A stretch of 50,521 nt of DNA from UBA10365 sp041441915 (GTDB lineage: Bacteria; Pseudomonadota; Alphaproteobacteria; Rhodobacterales; Rhodobacteraceae): NCBI GenBank assembly GCA_041441915.1, contig JASDRS010000024.1, forward strand, positions 1-50,521, in the 5' to 3' direction. This document shows, piece after piece, positions 24,977-32,839 of the stretch. Position 1 is the first letter of the stretch; every line of letters starts with the position of its first letter. A model generated the notes under the pieces. The model saw only the letters and a list, made by a program, of their open reading frames with translations, was not told the origin of the DNA and ran no database searches. The position numbers were made by a program, and so were the translations under genes.

Positions 24977-26127
24977 GTTTGGCCATAGTAAGGAATGCTG
25001 CATTGGGTAGATCTCTTTTGTTCGTTACGGGCACTCGTGCTGATTTTGGTAAGCTTGACCCCCTAGCGCGTGCCGCGTGTGATGCGGGTTTTTTGGTGAC
25101 TTTTTTTGTTACCGGTATGCATATGATTGAAAAATATGGTCTGACAAAAATTGAAGTGCACCGGACTAAGGGGGTGCAGGTAGCTGAGTTTTCAAACCAA
25201 GTGTCTGATGATGGCCAAGATATTATTTTGGCTAAAACTGTCATGGGATTTTCTAAATATATCAAAGAACATAAACCCGATTTAGTGGTGGTGCATGGTG
25301 ATCGTATCGAAGCACTTGCCTGTGCTTTAGTGTGTGCCACCAATTATATTCGCTCAGCCCATATTGAGGGCGGCGAAGTTTCGGGCACGATTGACGAGAT
25401 TTTTCGCCACTGCAATACCAAGCTTGCCGCCACACATTTTGTGTCGTCTGACGCCGCAGCCAAGCGCGTTCAGGCCCTAGGTGAACCTTTGGACAGCGTG
25501 CATGTGATCGGATCACCTGAGCTTGATTTTCATGCGGCGCCTTCGGGGGTCAATATCACTGAAGTGAAAGATTATTACGATATCGCCTTCGATGATTACG
25601 GGATTTGTATTTTTCATCCTGTGACATCCGAAGTGGGTACGATGGGTCGGCAGGCTCGAGCGTTGTTTGACAGTTTACAAAAATCTGAACGGAACTTCGT
25701 GCTGATAGCACCAAATAATGATCCCGCCAGCAATCAAATTTTTGACGTGATCAACGGACTTGACCCACGCCAATTCCGCCTGCTTCCATCGATGCGTTTC
25801 GGGCATTTTTCTGAATTGATGAAAAACGCCAGTGTGATGATTGGCAACTCTTCTGCTGGTGTGCGCGAGGCACCGTTCTTGGGGTTGGCGTCACTCGATA
25901 TTGGCACACGCCAAACAAACCGTGCGAACGCCCCTTCATTGCGTGCGGCCAAGGCCGAGGACGCCACCGCCATTGCCACCTTTTTGGGAGAGGAATGGGG
26001 TAAGTCCTATCCGCGCCACATGGGTTTCGGCCAAGGCAGTGCCGCACAGCGGTTCGTTGACATTATATCGGATGCTAGTTTTTGGACGGTATCGCTGCAA
26101 AAAGAATTTCGCGATTTTGAAAGCTAA
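24973..26127 (+). CDS. neuC: Hydrolysing UDP-N-acetylglucosamine 2-epimerase (NeuC family)
   Basis: This 384-residue enzyme converts UDP-GlcNAc (or a diacetamido analogue, as in LegG) to a free mannosamine-type sugar for NeuB. LLFVTGTRADFGKLDPL is the NeuC/WecB-type opening. LVVVHGDRIEALACALVC, AHIEGGEVSGTIDEIFRH and MIGNSSAGVREAPFLG are the conserved GDR, EGG and NSS blocks. The TTG at 24973 overlaps the neuB TGA, and a second TTG lies at 24979. An ATG comes only far inside, so a TTG start is nearly certain. No UDP-sugar dehydratase is nearby, so a Neu5Ac-type route is the simplest reading. Confidence 0.9.
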   Translation: MSLAIVRNAALGRSLLFVTGTRADFGKLDPLARAACDAGFLVTFFVTGMHMIEKYGLTKIEVHRTKGVQVAEFSNQVSDDGQDIILAKTVMGFSKYIKEHKPDLVVVHGDRIEALACALVCATNYIRSAHIEGGEVSGTIDEIFRHCNTKLAATHFVSSDAAAKRVQALGEPLDSVHVIGSPELDFHAAPSGVNITEVKDYYDIAFDDYGICIFHPVTSEVGTMGRQARALFDSLQKSERNFVLIAPNNDPASNQIFDVINGLDPRQFRLLPSMRFGHFSELMKNASVMIGNSSAGVREAPFLGLASLDIGTRQTNRANAPSLRAAKAEDATAIATFLGEEWGKSYPRHMGFGQGSAAQRFVDIISDASFWTVSLQKEFRDFES

Positions 26128-26480
26128 ACCTTTTAACCTACCTCCGTAGAATATCTGACAACTTCAGTCTAAATGCCTTGAACAAACTGCAATCCGAAGG
26201 TTTTAGACAGCGGCAAAAGATTAAAGGTGATCAATATACGCATTTGAATTTCACTTTTTACCATGCACAAATTTAATGCAATCACCGACCTTATGTAAGT
26301 TTTCAATACCAAAGAGTACTTATTTTAAGGGTTGGTTTGGTTTTTAGCTTGGCCGACTGATCGAAAACCCCACTTTTTGAGCGGGAGTAATGACCAAGGT
26401 TTCTCATCATCAAAAAATCGTGTATTTGACCCTTCAAACACGCCAGTCGAATCTGTCCGCACAGCGCCAAAGGCTATCCA
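26128..26480. other. Intergenic region between neuC and nspC
   Basis: This 353-base AT-rich gap should hold the neuC 3' end and the nspC promoter. No T-tailed hairpin and no convincing promoter could be fixed. AAAGG before the nspC ATG at 26481 is a ribosome site. No coding frame is supported. Confidence 0.4.
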
Positions 26481-27578
26481 ATGATAAAGACCCCTTACTA
26501 TCTGATCGATAAATCCAACCTTTTGAATAATATGGAAAAGGTTGCGTGGTTGCGTTATAATTCAGGGGCTAAGGCATTGCTGGCGCTGAAATGTTTTGCG
26601 GCCTGGTCGGTGTTTGACTTTATGGCCGATTATATGGATGGCACAACCTCGTCTTCGTTGTTCGAAGTAAAGCTGGGGCGTGAGAAATTTAGGGGTGAAA
26701 CCCATGCCTATTCTGTGGCCTGGGCACCTGATGAAATGGCCGAGGTTTTGGCCTCGTCTGACAAGGTGATTTTCAATTCTATTGGCCAACTGAACCGCTA
26801 TGAGGCTCAGGCGCGTGGACATATTAGGGGCTTGCGGGTTAATCCTGGGGTTTCGACTTCGACCTTTGATTTGGCTGATCCGGCGCGGTCTTTTTCGCGT
26901 TTGGGAGAACATGATCCAGCAGCGATTGAGCGAGTTTGTGATCTGATTTCTGGCTTTATGTTTCATAACAATTGCGAAAATGACAATTTCGAACGGTTTG
27001 ACGAGATGTTGAACCTGATAGAAAATCGCTTTGGGCATCTCATAAGAAAGATGCAGTGGATCAGTTTGGGTGGCGGCATCCATTTTACAGGGGCCAATTA
27101 TCCGCTGACGCTTTTGGCCGAAAGACTGAAGCGCTTTTCTGCCGAGTATGGCGTGCAGCTTTACCTCGAACCTGGGGAAGCAGCGATCACAAAATCCACC
27201 ACGTTAGAACTGACAGTGCTTGACACGCTTCACAATGGAAAGAACTTGGCCATAGTAGACAGCTCGGTTGAAGCTCATATGCTGGACCTTCTGGTCTACC
27301 GCGAAAGCGCCAAAATGGCCCCAAACTGTGGCACGCAGGAATGGATGATCTGTGGAAAATCCTGTCTTGCAGGCGATATTTTTGGAGAATTTCGCTTTGA
27401 AGCGCCTTTGGTGGCTGGCCAACGTCTGTCGATACAAGATGCGGCTGGATATACAATGGTAAAGAAAAATTGGTTTAACGGTTTGCAAATGCCGTCGATT
27501 GCGGTTCGCGAATTAGACGGGTCTGAACATTTAGTCCGAGCCTTCACTTACAATGATTTCGTTGCAAACCTGTCTTAA
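26481..27578 (+). CDS. nspC: Carboxynorspermidine decarboxylase
   Basis: This 365-residue PLP enzyme of the alanine-racemase fold removes the carboxyl from carboxy(nor)spermidine in the aspartate-semialdehyde polyamine route. The PLP lysine is Lys37 in LLALKCFAAW. Family blocks include GTTSSSLFEVKLG, GLRVNPGVS, FMFHNNCEN and SLGGGIHFTGANYP. LYLEPGEAAITKST and the catalytic-Cys loop MICGKSCLAGDIFGE follow. Start ATG 26481 has AAAGG about eight bases upstream. The dehydrogenase of the same pathway follows 39 bases later, forming a two-gene operon that makes spermidine or norspermidine without AdoMet decarboxylase. Confidence 0.93.
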   Translation: MIKTPYYLIDKSNLLNNMEKVAWLRYNSGAKALLALKCFAAWSVFDFMADYMDGTTSSSLFEVKLGREKFRGETHAYSVAWAPDEMAEVLASSDKVIFNSIGQLNRYEAQARGHIRGLRVNPGVSTSTFDLADPARSFSRLGEHDPAAIERVCDLISGFMFHNNCENDNFERFDEMLNLIENRFGHLIRKMQWISLGGGIHFTGANYPLTLLAERLKRFSAEYGVQLYLEPGEAAITKSTTLELTVLDTLHNGKNLAIVDSSVEAHMLDLLVYRESAKMAPNCGTQEWMICGKSCLAGDIFGEFRFEAPLVAGQRLSIQDAAGYTMVKKNWFNGLQMPSIAVRELDGSEHLVRAFTYNDFVANLS

Positions 27579-27617
27579 AAATTCTAAGTTATTTCATTAA
27601 AGGGAGTTTCACACTTC

Positions 27618-28856
27618 ATGAAACGCACTGTCCTTATTATCGGCGCTGGCGGCGTGGCACGGGTCGTAGCGCATAAATGCGTGCAAAATAATGACGTTTT
27701 AGGCGATATTCACATCGCAAGCCGTACCATCACCAAATGTGACGCTATTGTTTCCAGCATTATTGAAAATGGTAGTTTCAAAACCGATGCAGCCCTAACC
27801 GCCCATGCCATAAATGCTATGGATATCGAGGCTGTTGCGGCTCTCATTCGCAAGACAGGTGCGCAAATTGTAATAAATGTAGGATCTCCATTTGTGAATA
27901 TGTCTGTGCTTGAGGCCTGTATTGCAACCGGGGTTGCCTATATGGACACTGCAATCCACGAAGACCCAGGTAAAATCTGCGAAACTCCACCATGGTATGG
28001 CAATTACGAATGGAAACGCCGCGACCTTTGTAAAGCAGCCAATGTAACTGCGATTTTGGGCATTGGTTTTGACCCAGGCGTGGTCAATGCCTTTGCCAAA
28101 TTTGCGATTGAGTCCTATTTGGATGAGGTCACCTCTATAGATATCGTCGATATTAATGCGGGCACGCATGGGGAATGGTTCTCGACTAACTTTGATCCCG
28201 AAATCAATTTTCGAGAATTTACCGGCACAGTTTATTCGTGGCAAAAGGGGGCCTGGCAATCTAATAAAATGTTTGAAGTGGGAAAAACATGGGATCTACC
28301 CGTCGTTGGAGAGCAAAAGGCCTATATGACCGGTCATGATGAGGTACATTCTTTGGCCACCCATTACCCCCAAGCCGATGTGCGCTTTTGGATGGGATTT
28401 GGCGATCATTACATCAATGTTTTTACGGTGCTGAATAATCTAGGCCTGCTTTCAGAACAGCCTGTAAAAACTGCTGAAGGGCTCGAAGTTGTGCCCCTAA
28501 AGCTGGTCAAAGCTGTCTTGCCAGACCCTGCAAGCCTTGCGCCACAATATAGTGGCAAGACCTGCATTGGGGATGTGGTCAGGGGCACGAAAAATGGCAC
28601 AGATGTTGAAGTCTTTGTCTATAACATTGCAGACCATAAGGAGGCGTATGATGAGGTGGGCAGCCAGGGTATTTCCTATACGGCTGGCGTACCGCCTGTT
28701 GCTGCGGCCATGTTAATCGCCAATGGTACTTGGGATATTGGTCGAATGGTAAATGTTGAAGAGCTTGACCCCAAGCCCTTCTTTGAAGTTCTTGACCGCA
28801 TTGGCCTGCCAACTCGCGTTAAAGACGTCGCCGGCGATCGGGCCTGGAATGAATGA
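27618..28856 (+). CDS. Carboxynorspermidine dehydrogenase (saccharopine-dehydrogenase family)
   Basis: This 412-residue NAD(P)H enzyme reductively condenses aspartate semialdehyde with a diamine to form carboxy(nor)spermidine. VLIIGAGGVARVVAHKC is the Rossmann loop, and IHIASRTITKCDAIV follows as in the saccharopine dehydrogenase family. ILGIGFDPGVVNAFAKFA and SIDIVDINAGTHG are typical of the CANSDH branch. AAAGGGAG precedes the ATG. It is coupled in order with nspC, which separates it from lysine-pathway saccharopine dehydrogenase. It converges with the enolase-superfamily gene, with only 28 bases between stops and no visible terminator. Confidence 0.92.
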   Translation: MKRTVLIIGAGGVARVVAHKCVQNNDVLGDIHIASRTITKCDAIVSSIIENGSFKTDAALTAHAINAMDIEAVAALIRKTGAQIVINVGSPFVNMSVLEACIATGVAYMDTAIHEDPGKICETPPWYGNYEWKRRDLCKAANVTAILGIGFDPGVVNAFAKFAIESYLDEVTSIDIVDINAGTHGEWFSTNFDPEINFREFTGTVYSWQKGAWQSNKMFEVGKTWDLPVVGEQKAYMTGHDEVHSLATHYPQADVRFWMGFGDHYINVFTVLNNLGLLSEQPVKTAEGLEVVPLKLVKAVLPDPASLAPQYSGKTCIGDVVRGTKNGTDVEVFVYNIADHKEAYDEVGSQGISYTAGVPPVAAAMLIANGTWDIGRMVNVEELDPKPFFEVLDRIGLPTRVKDVAGDRAWNE

Positions 28857-28884
28857 TTGTTTCTAGTGCGCAGCTTTTGGGCTT

Positions 28885-29988
28885 CTATTCGATTTTGCTG
28901 ATCTGATAGATAGATTTTGCTAACCAGTCTTGATTTATCTCAACTCCCCAGCCGGGTGCGTCGGTTACGCGGGCCTGACCATCCTCAATTTGATAGGGAG
29001 AATTGACAAAAAGTCCGTCTTGCCAAGGATAATAATCGAGACCTTCAATCGAAAATTCTAGATATTTTCCTGCGTTGGGAATGGCTCTCAACAGATGCAT
29101 TGTGAAAAGCGTAACCATCGACCAGTTGGCGCAGTGCGGTGTCACTGACAGCCCTGCCTTGCGGGCCATTTCAACCACCTGGAGGGTACGGCTGATGCCA
29201 CCCAAATAAAGAATATCTGGCTGCACAATGTCTACCGCGCGCATATCAATCATACGCTGCCATGTCGGTAGATCGCAATCTTGCTCGCCCCCTGTCACGT
29301 CGATCGATAAGGCGTCCGTTACTTCCTTAGTTTGCTCTAACTCCCAGTATGGGCAGGGCTCTTCATAATGGCAAAAGCCATGATCTTGCAGCATATGCCC
29401 CACTTCAATAGCGCGTTTAGGGGAATAGCAACTGTTGGCATCGATCAAAAGATCCACCCCATCGCCCAGTTCCCGTCGCATGATGGGAATAATTTCTTCG
29501 GTGCGGCCTGGCCATTCGTCCTGGTCTCGCCCTACCTCGGACCCGGCGCGCATCTTAAAGGCATCAAAACCTTGGGCATCGCGAAAATGTTTCAAGCGCG
29601 CGGCTTCGCTTTTAGGCGTGATGTCTCTTTTCATAGACGAGGCATAGGCCCTTATAAGTCCTGCCGACCCGCCCAGCAGCGCCGCTACAGGCTTATTTTG
29701 ATCTTTACCGCGCCAATCCCAAATGGCTGTATCAAGACCCGCAAGCGCGCGGCACAGGTAAGAGCCAGGGAATTTATGCTCACGCTCGGTCACACTATCG
29801 AGCAGATCGTCAAGATTTGTCGTGTCTTTGTCCAGTGTCCATGGTGCGACTTGGCGGTGTAAAACCTGACAGGTGATGTCAGAATGATAGGTTGCAACCT
29901 GGCCCCAACCGTGCGTACCATCCTCGGCGGTGATGCGCACAAAACCCACTTCTTGAGTAGTAAAAGTTTCAATGGATTTGATTTTCAT
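28885..29988 (-). CDS. Mandelate racemase/muconate lactonising-type enzyme (enolase superfamily)
   Basis: This enzyme of about 367 residues has the two-domain enolase fold. Metal ligands are visible as LLIDANSCY (Asp), HYEEPCPYW (Glu) and VTGGEQDC (Glu). A Lys lies in FDAFKMRAGSEVG at the usual K-x-K/R position, and VTPHCANW supplies a likely catalytic His. This resembles the mandelate-racemase subgroup that dehydrates sugar acids or epimerises substrates. The substrate is not predictable. ATG 29988 (MKIKSIETF) matches the family's usual start, and the frame extends eight codons further to 30012. No partner catabolic genes are adjacent. Confidence 0.85.
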   Translation of the reverse strand: MKIKSIETFTTQEVGFVRITAEDGTHGWGQVATYHSDITCQVLHRQVAPWTLDKDTTNLDDLLDSVTEREHKFPGSYLCRALAGLDTAIWDWRGKDQNKPVAALLGGSAGLIRAYASSMKRDITPKSEAARLKHFRDAQGFDAFKMRAGSEVGRDQDEWPGRTEEIIPIMRRELGDGVDLLIDANSCYSPKRAIEVGHMLQDHGFCHYEEPCPYWELEQTKEVTDALSIDVTGGEQDCDLPTWQRMIDMRAVDIVQPDILYLGGISRTLQVVEMARKAGLSVTPHCANWSMVTLFTMHLLRAIPNAGKYLEFSIEGLDYYPWQDGLFVNSPYQIEDGQARVTDAPGWGVEINQDWLAKSIYQISKIE

Positions 29989-30134
29989 CTGACGGCCCAT
30001 TCCAAATACCAATTTTTATTAAGTAAAGGTTAGGAATTTTTGTTCCAAGGTATTCCTTGAAAACCGACCAAGTTGTGCCACCCACGACATTGGCCGCACA
30101 GCTCACTTACCAATTTCTTAAAGGTTGGTCAAGC

Positions 30135-30164
30135 TTGTACGACTTGGCGAAGGTCGAGTATAAT
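30135..30164 (+). promoter_or_regulatory. Candidate sigma-70 promoter
   Basis: TTGTAC (30135-30140) and TATAAT (30159-30164) are separated by 18 bases. A perfect -10 box in an intergenic region is suggestive. An AAGGAG lies at 30181-30186 but no ATG follows in range, so it may be the orphaned promoter of a destroyed gene. Confidence 0.4.
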
Positions 30165-30300
30165 AAAAGTGTAAAAAATAAGGAGCACTATTCTTTAGGA
30201 CCACTTTAGGACCCGCTTTTATCGAAACCCACCCAAAACTGTCACAGTCAGACTAAAAGGAATACTTGCCATGGATCAGATTTGGGGAAGAATAACCTGA

Positions 30301-30408
30301 TGAATGAAGCAACGCCTCCCTGTCCCAAGGGTGTCCTTCACGGTGCGAAAGGAATCTACTTCTATAAGCGGAATGCCCCCAAAGAGCTTATCCAAGTGAT
30401 TGGCAGAG
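30301..30408 (+). pseudogene. N-terminal remnant of a tyrosine integrase (probable)
   Basis: From ATG 30301 the frame reads MNEATPPCPKGVLHGAKG, then IYFYKRNAPKELIQVIGR, and then loses all likeness. The second part resembles the N-terminal arm of phage-type tyrosine recombinases (pattern Y-Y/F-x-R/K-R-x-P-K-E-L-x-x-x-I-G). About 36 residues remain. It then runs straight into an alcohol-dehydrogenase tail in another frame, so this is a deletion junction. The match is from memory of family patterns and is only moderately secure. Confidence 0.5.
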
Positions 30409-30657
30409 ATGGCCTCACTTGCCTTTCCACATCTAGAGGTGGTTCAAATCCAAGATCGAGCAGTGGCGTTTTGTGAGGCGCTTGCTGAACTATCGCGTGA
30501 ATGCCGTCTGCCTCAGCGGCTAAGTGACATGAATATTACTGAAGACTGGCTACCCCGTCTTGCCAGAGACGCGATGAACCAGGGGAGGCTCTTGGTCAAC
30601 AACCCACACCCAGTTTTAGAAGCTGACGCGTTGGCTATTTATAGGGCCGCCTTCTAG
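30406..30657 (+). pseudogene. C-terminal remnant of an iron-containing alcohol dehydrogenase
   Basis: About 83 residues in one frame read RLSDMNITEDWLPRLARDAM and end LLVNNPHPVLEADALAIYRAAF with a stop at 30655-30657. This is the standard tail of Fe-dependent alcohol dehydrogenases (P-x-R-L-x-x-x-x-V-T-x-x-D-L-P-x-L-A-x-x-A, then NP-P-V and YRAA). The iron ligands and the NAD domain are missing, so it cannot be active. It is joined to an integrase-like fragment. It marks the left edge of the rearranged block that carries the arabinose-type operon. Confidence 0.75.
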
Positions 30658-31408
30658 CTTTTTTAGGAAATTAAAATGCCAACAGTTTTCCATGCCAGTG
30701 GTTCTTCTGGGCTTTAGTTTGATTATGGACGAAACCTTGAGGGTCATTTTGGTAACAGAGATCCAAAATCAGATTTGTCATTCCCGTCTTTCGGTTTGCA
30801 ATGTGACTTCGCTAATTGTTATGGTCTAAGCCTGTGTAGGTATTAGTGTTTCACTTAGCCTTGCAACTTTGCTGTTACCCATAAGTTTGGTAGCGCTACC
30901 TATTCACGGTATGAATTCCATTTGACAAGTCGGTATCTGGTACCAAGAAGCCCAATCTCAACTTCTTTTCAAAAAAATATGGAAAGCAAAATAAGAAAAT
31001 TAACAGTGAGGTCCAATTTGGGATTATCTTAAGCGGTGCTGTCACTTTCAGGCATATCTGCTCCGTGCAAAAAAGATTAATAACTATCATATTTTTGTAG
31101 AGATGGGTGCTATAATCGAACTAGTGCACCCAGATTTTCAATGGATATTGAATTAAAAGTAAAGTTAAAAATCAATAGTTTTATATCTATATGAGCTTGG
31201 TATGTATAAAAGCAGGCTAATCCGTTAATAATTTAGAGGAGAAATTATGGTCTGTTTTAACACATACATACAGTGCCAATTTTTACTCAGGCGCATATAA
31301 CTTTTCACGCTAATTGGTTAAAAATGACGAAAAAAAATTATTACAATAGATGCATAAACTTGTTACGGCCTTTGAAAGGCAAGCAAAATAATAAAATGGC
31401 GATAGAAA
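30658..31408. other. AT-rich non-coding stretch upstream of the HAD-UbiA operon
   Basis: About 750 bases without a convincing gene. It should contain the promoter of the seven-gene operon, but none stands out. A 17-codon frame (31247-31300, MVCFNTYIQCQFLLRRI) follows an excellent AGAGGAG ribosome site six bases upstream, so a small peptide or leader is possible. Low GC suggests old decayed or foreign DNA. Confidence 0.45.
31247..31300 (+). CDS. Possible 17-residue leader or small peptide
   Basis: ATG 31247 is preceded by AGAGGAG at ideal distance, and the frame ends with TAA at 31298-31300. The peptide is MVCFNTYIQCQFLLRRI. It is too short for composition tests. The ribosome site is the only evidence, stronger than that of the following HAD-UbiA gene. 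It lies 109 bases upstream of that gene and might act as a leader for the operon. Confidence 0.25.
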   Translation: MVCFNTYIQCQFLLRRI

Positions 31409-32839
31409 ATGAAGACAACCTTGCGTAAAAAACCTCTTGCGGTAGACTTAGATGGAACTTTAGTCCACACGAATATGCTGTTGGAAAATATTATTTCAAC
31501 CGTAGTGCGTGCGCCACTCAAGTTTTGCTTAGCACTGATGGCCCTTAAAAGAGGTAAGGCCGCGTTTAAAGCGTTTCTTGCACAAAATCTGGAATTTGAC
31601 CCTGAAGTACTGCCCTATAATGGAGCGCTTTTGGATCGCTTACGCCAAGAAAATGACCGCGACCTTATTTTATGCACCGCATCAGATAAGGTAATTGCCA
31701 GCAAAATCGCTGAGCATTTGGGTATTTTTAAAGATGTGATGGCCTCGGATGGTCAAGTAAACTTGGCACAGAAAAAAAAGGCTGATGCTCTGGTGGCGCG
31801 GTTTGGGCCGCGCGGATTTGATTATGTGGGCAACTCGGCTGATGATCTGCTCGTTTGGGCAGAGGCCGATCGGGCTTGGGTGGCAAATGCTACAGGGCGG
31901 GTTTTGGCGCGGGCAAAAGCTCAGGGAAATGTTGACAGGGTGTTTCCAGTACAAGAAAATACATTAAAAACATGGCTTAAAGCATTGCGCGTGCATCAGT
32001 GGATTAAAAATATTTTGGTATTTTTACCTTTGGCTGCCGCTCATGAGTTTTCTGATACAAGCCTACTTTTCTATACCTTCATAGGGTTTTTCGTCTTTAG
32101 CTTAACTGCTTCTGGTGTGTATGTAGTGAATGATCTGATCGATCTTTCCGCCGACCGCAGTCATCCGACGAAACGCCTGCGTGCCTTTGCGGCTGGTCGA
32201 ATTGGCATCATTACAGGCATCTTCCTAGCCATAATGCTGTTTGGCACGGGGCTTTATTTAGGCACCTTTTTGCAAGCGCAATTTCTATTTTGGTTACTAA
32301 TTTATATATTTTTAACAACAATTTACTCCCTTTGGTTGAAGAGATTGGTGTTGTTTGACTGCTTTGCTTTGGCATCGCTTTACACTATTCGCATCATGGC
32401 GGGTGGTGGGTTGCTGGTGCAATCGGTGTCTTTGTGGCTGATTTGTATTTCATTATTTTCGTTCATGTCTTTGGCCTTTGTGAAAAGATACGCCGAACTT
32501 TTGGAGAATAAATCTATAGGTAAAGGAAATCTTAAGGGGCGTGGGTATCATGTGACAGATGGGCCCATCATTATGATTTTGGGGATTGCGTCGGGCTATG
32601 CGGCCGCTGTTATCATGGGGCTTTACATCAACAGTGCGGTGGTACGGCAGATGTATAATTCACCCGAAATCATTGCGCTGACCATTCCCGTTCTTTGTTT
32701 TTGGAACAGTTGGATCTGGTTGAAAGCCTCGCGCGGGGAGATGCATGAAGATCCCGTGATGTTTGCGATTAAGGACAGGTTAAGTCTCTTTTGCGGGGCT
32801 ATTTTTGGGGCTATTTTAATCATAGGAGCTACCCTTTGA
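31409..32839 (+). CDS. HAD phosphatase-UbiA prenyltransferase fusion (polyprenyl-phosphate phosphoribosyltransferase type)
   Basis: This 476-residue protein has two domains. Residues 1-185 form a HAD hydrolase: PLAVDLDGTLVHTNML (nucleophile Asp), LILCTASDK (motif II) and FDYVGNSADDLLVWAEA (metal Asp pair). From about 190, LRVHQWIKNILVFLPL begins a UbiA-type multi-pass domain with NDLIDLSADRSHPTKRLRA (the N-D-x-x-D-x-x-x-D prenyl-phosphate site) and YSLWLKRLVLFDCFALA. This UbiA subgroup includes mycobacterial Rv3806c, which transfers 5-phosphoribose from PRPP to decaprenyl phosphate. The HAD part would supply the phosphatase step. It is the first gene of an operon with DprE1- and DprE2-like genes, overlapping the next start (TGATG). 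The ribosome site is weak. Confidence 0.85.
   Translation: MKTTLRKKPLAVDLDGTLVHTNMLLENIISTVVRAPLKFCLALMALKRGKAAFKAFLAQNLEFDPEVLPYNGALLDRLRQENDRDLILCTASDKVIASKIAEHLGIFKDVMASDGQVNLAQKKKADALVARFGPRGFDYVGNSADDLLVWAEADRAWVANATGRVLARAKAQGNVDRVFPVQENTLKTWLKALRVHQWIKNILVFLPLAAAHEFSDTSLLFYTFIGFFVFSLTASGVYVVNDLIDLSADRSHPTKRLRAFAAGRIGIITGIFLAIMLFGTGLYLGTFLQAQFLFWLLIYIFLTTIYSLWLKRLVLFDCFALASLYTIRIMAGGGLLVQSVSLWLICISLFSFMSLAFVKRYAELLENKSIGKGNLKGRGYHVTDGPIIMILGIASGYAAAVIMGLYINSAVVRQMYNSPEIIALTIPVLCFWNSWIWLKASRGEMHEDPVMFAIKDRLSLFCGAIFGAILIIGATL

Noticed and set aside
29989..30300. Search for a copy of the tRNA-Cys 3' end as the left attachment site
   Set aside because: No match to the 3' end of the tRNA was found by eye, so island ends are not claimed as att sites.
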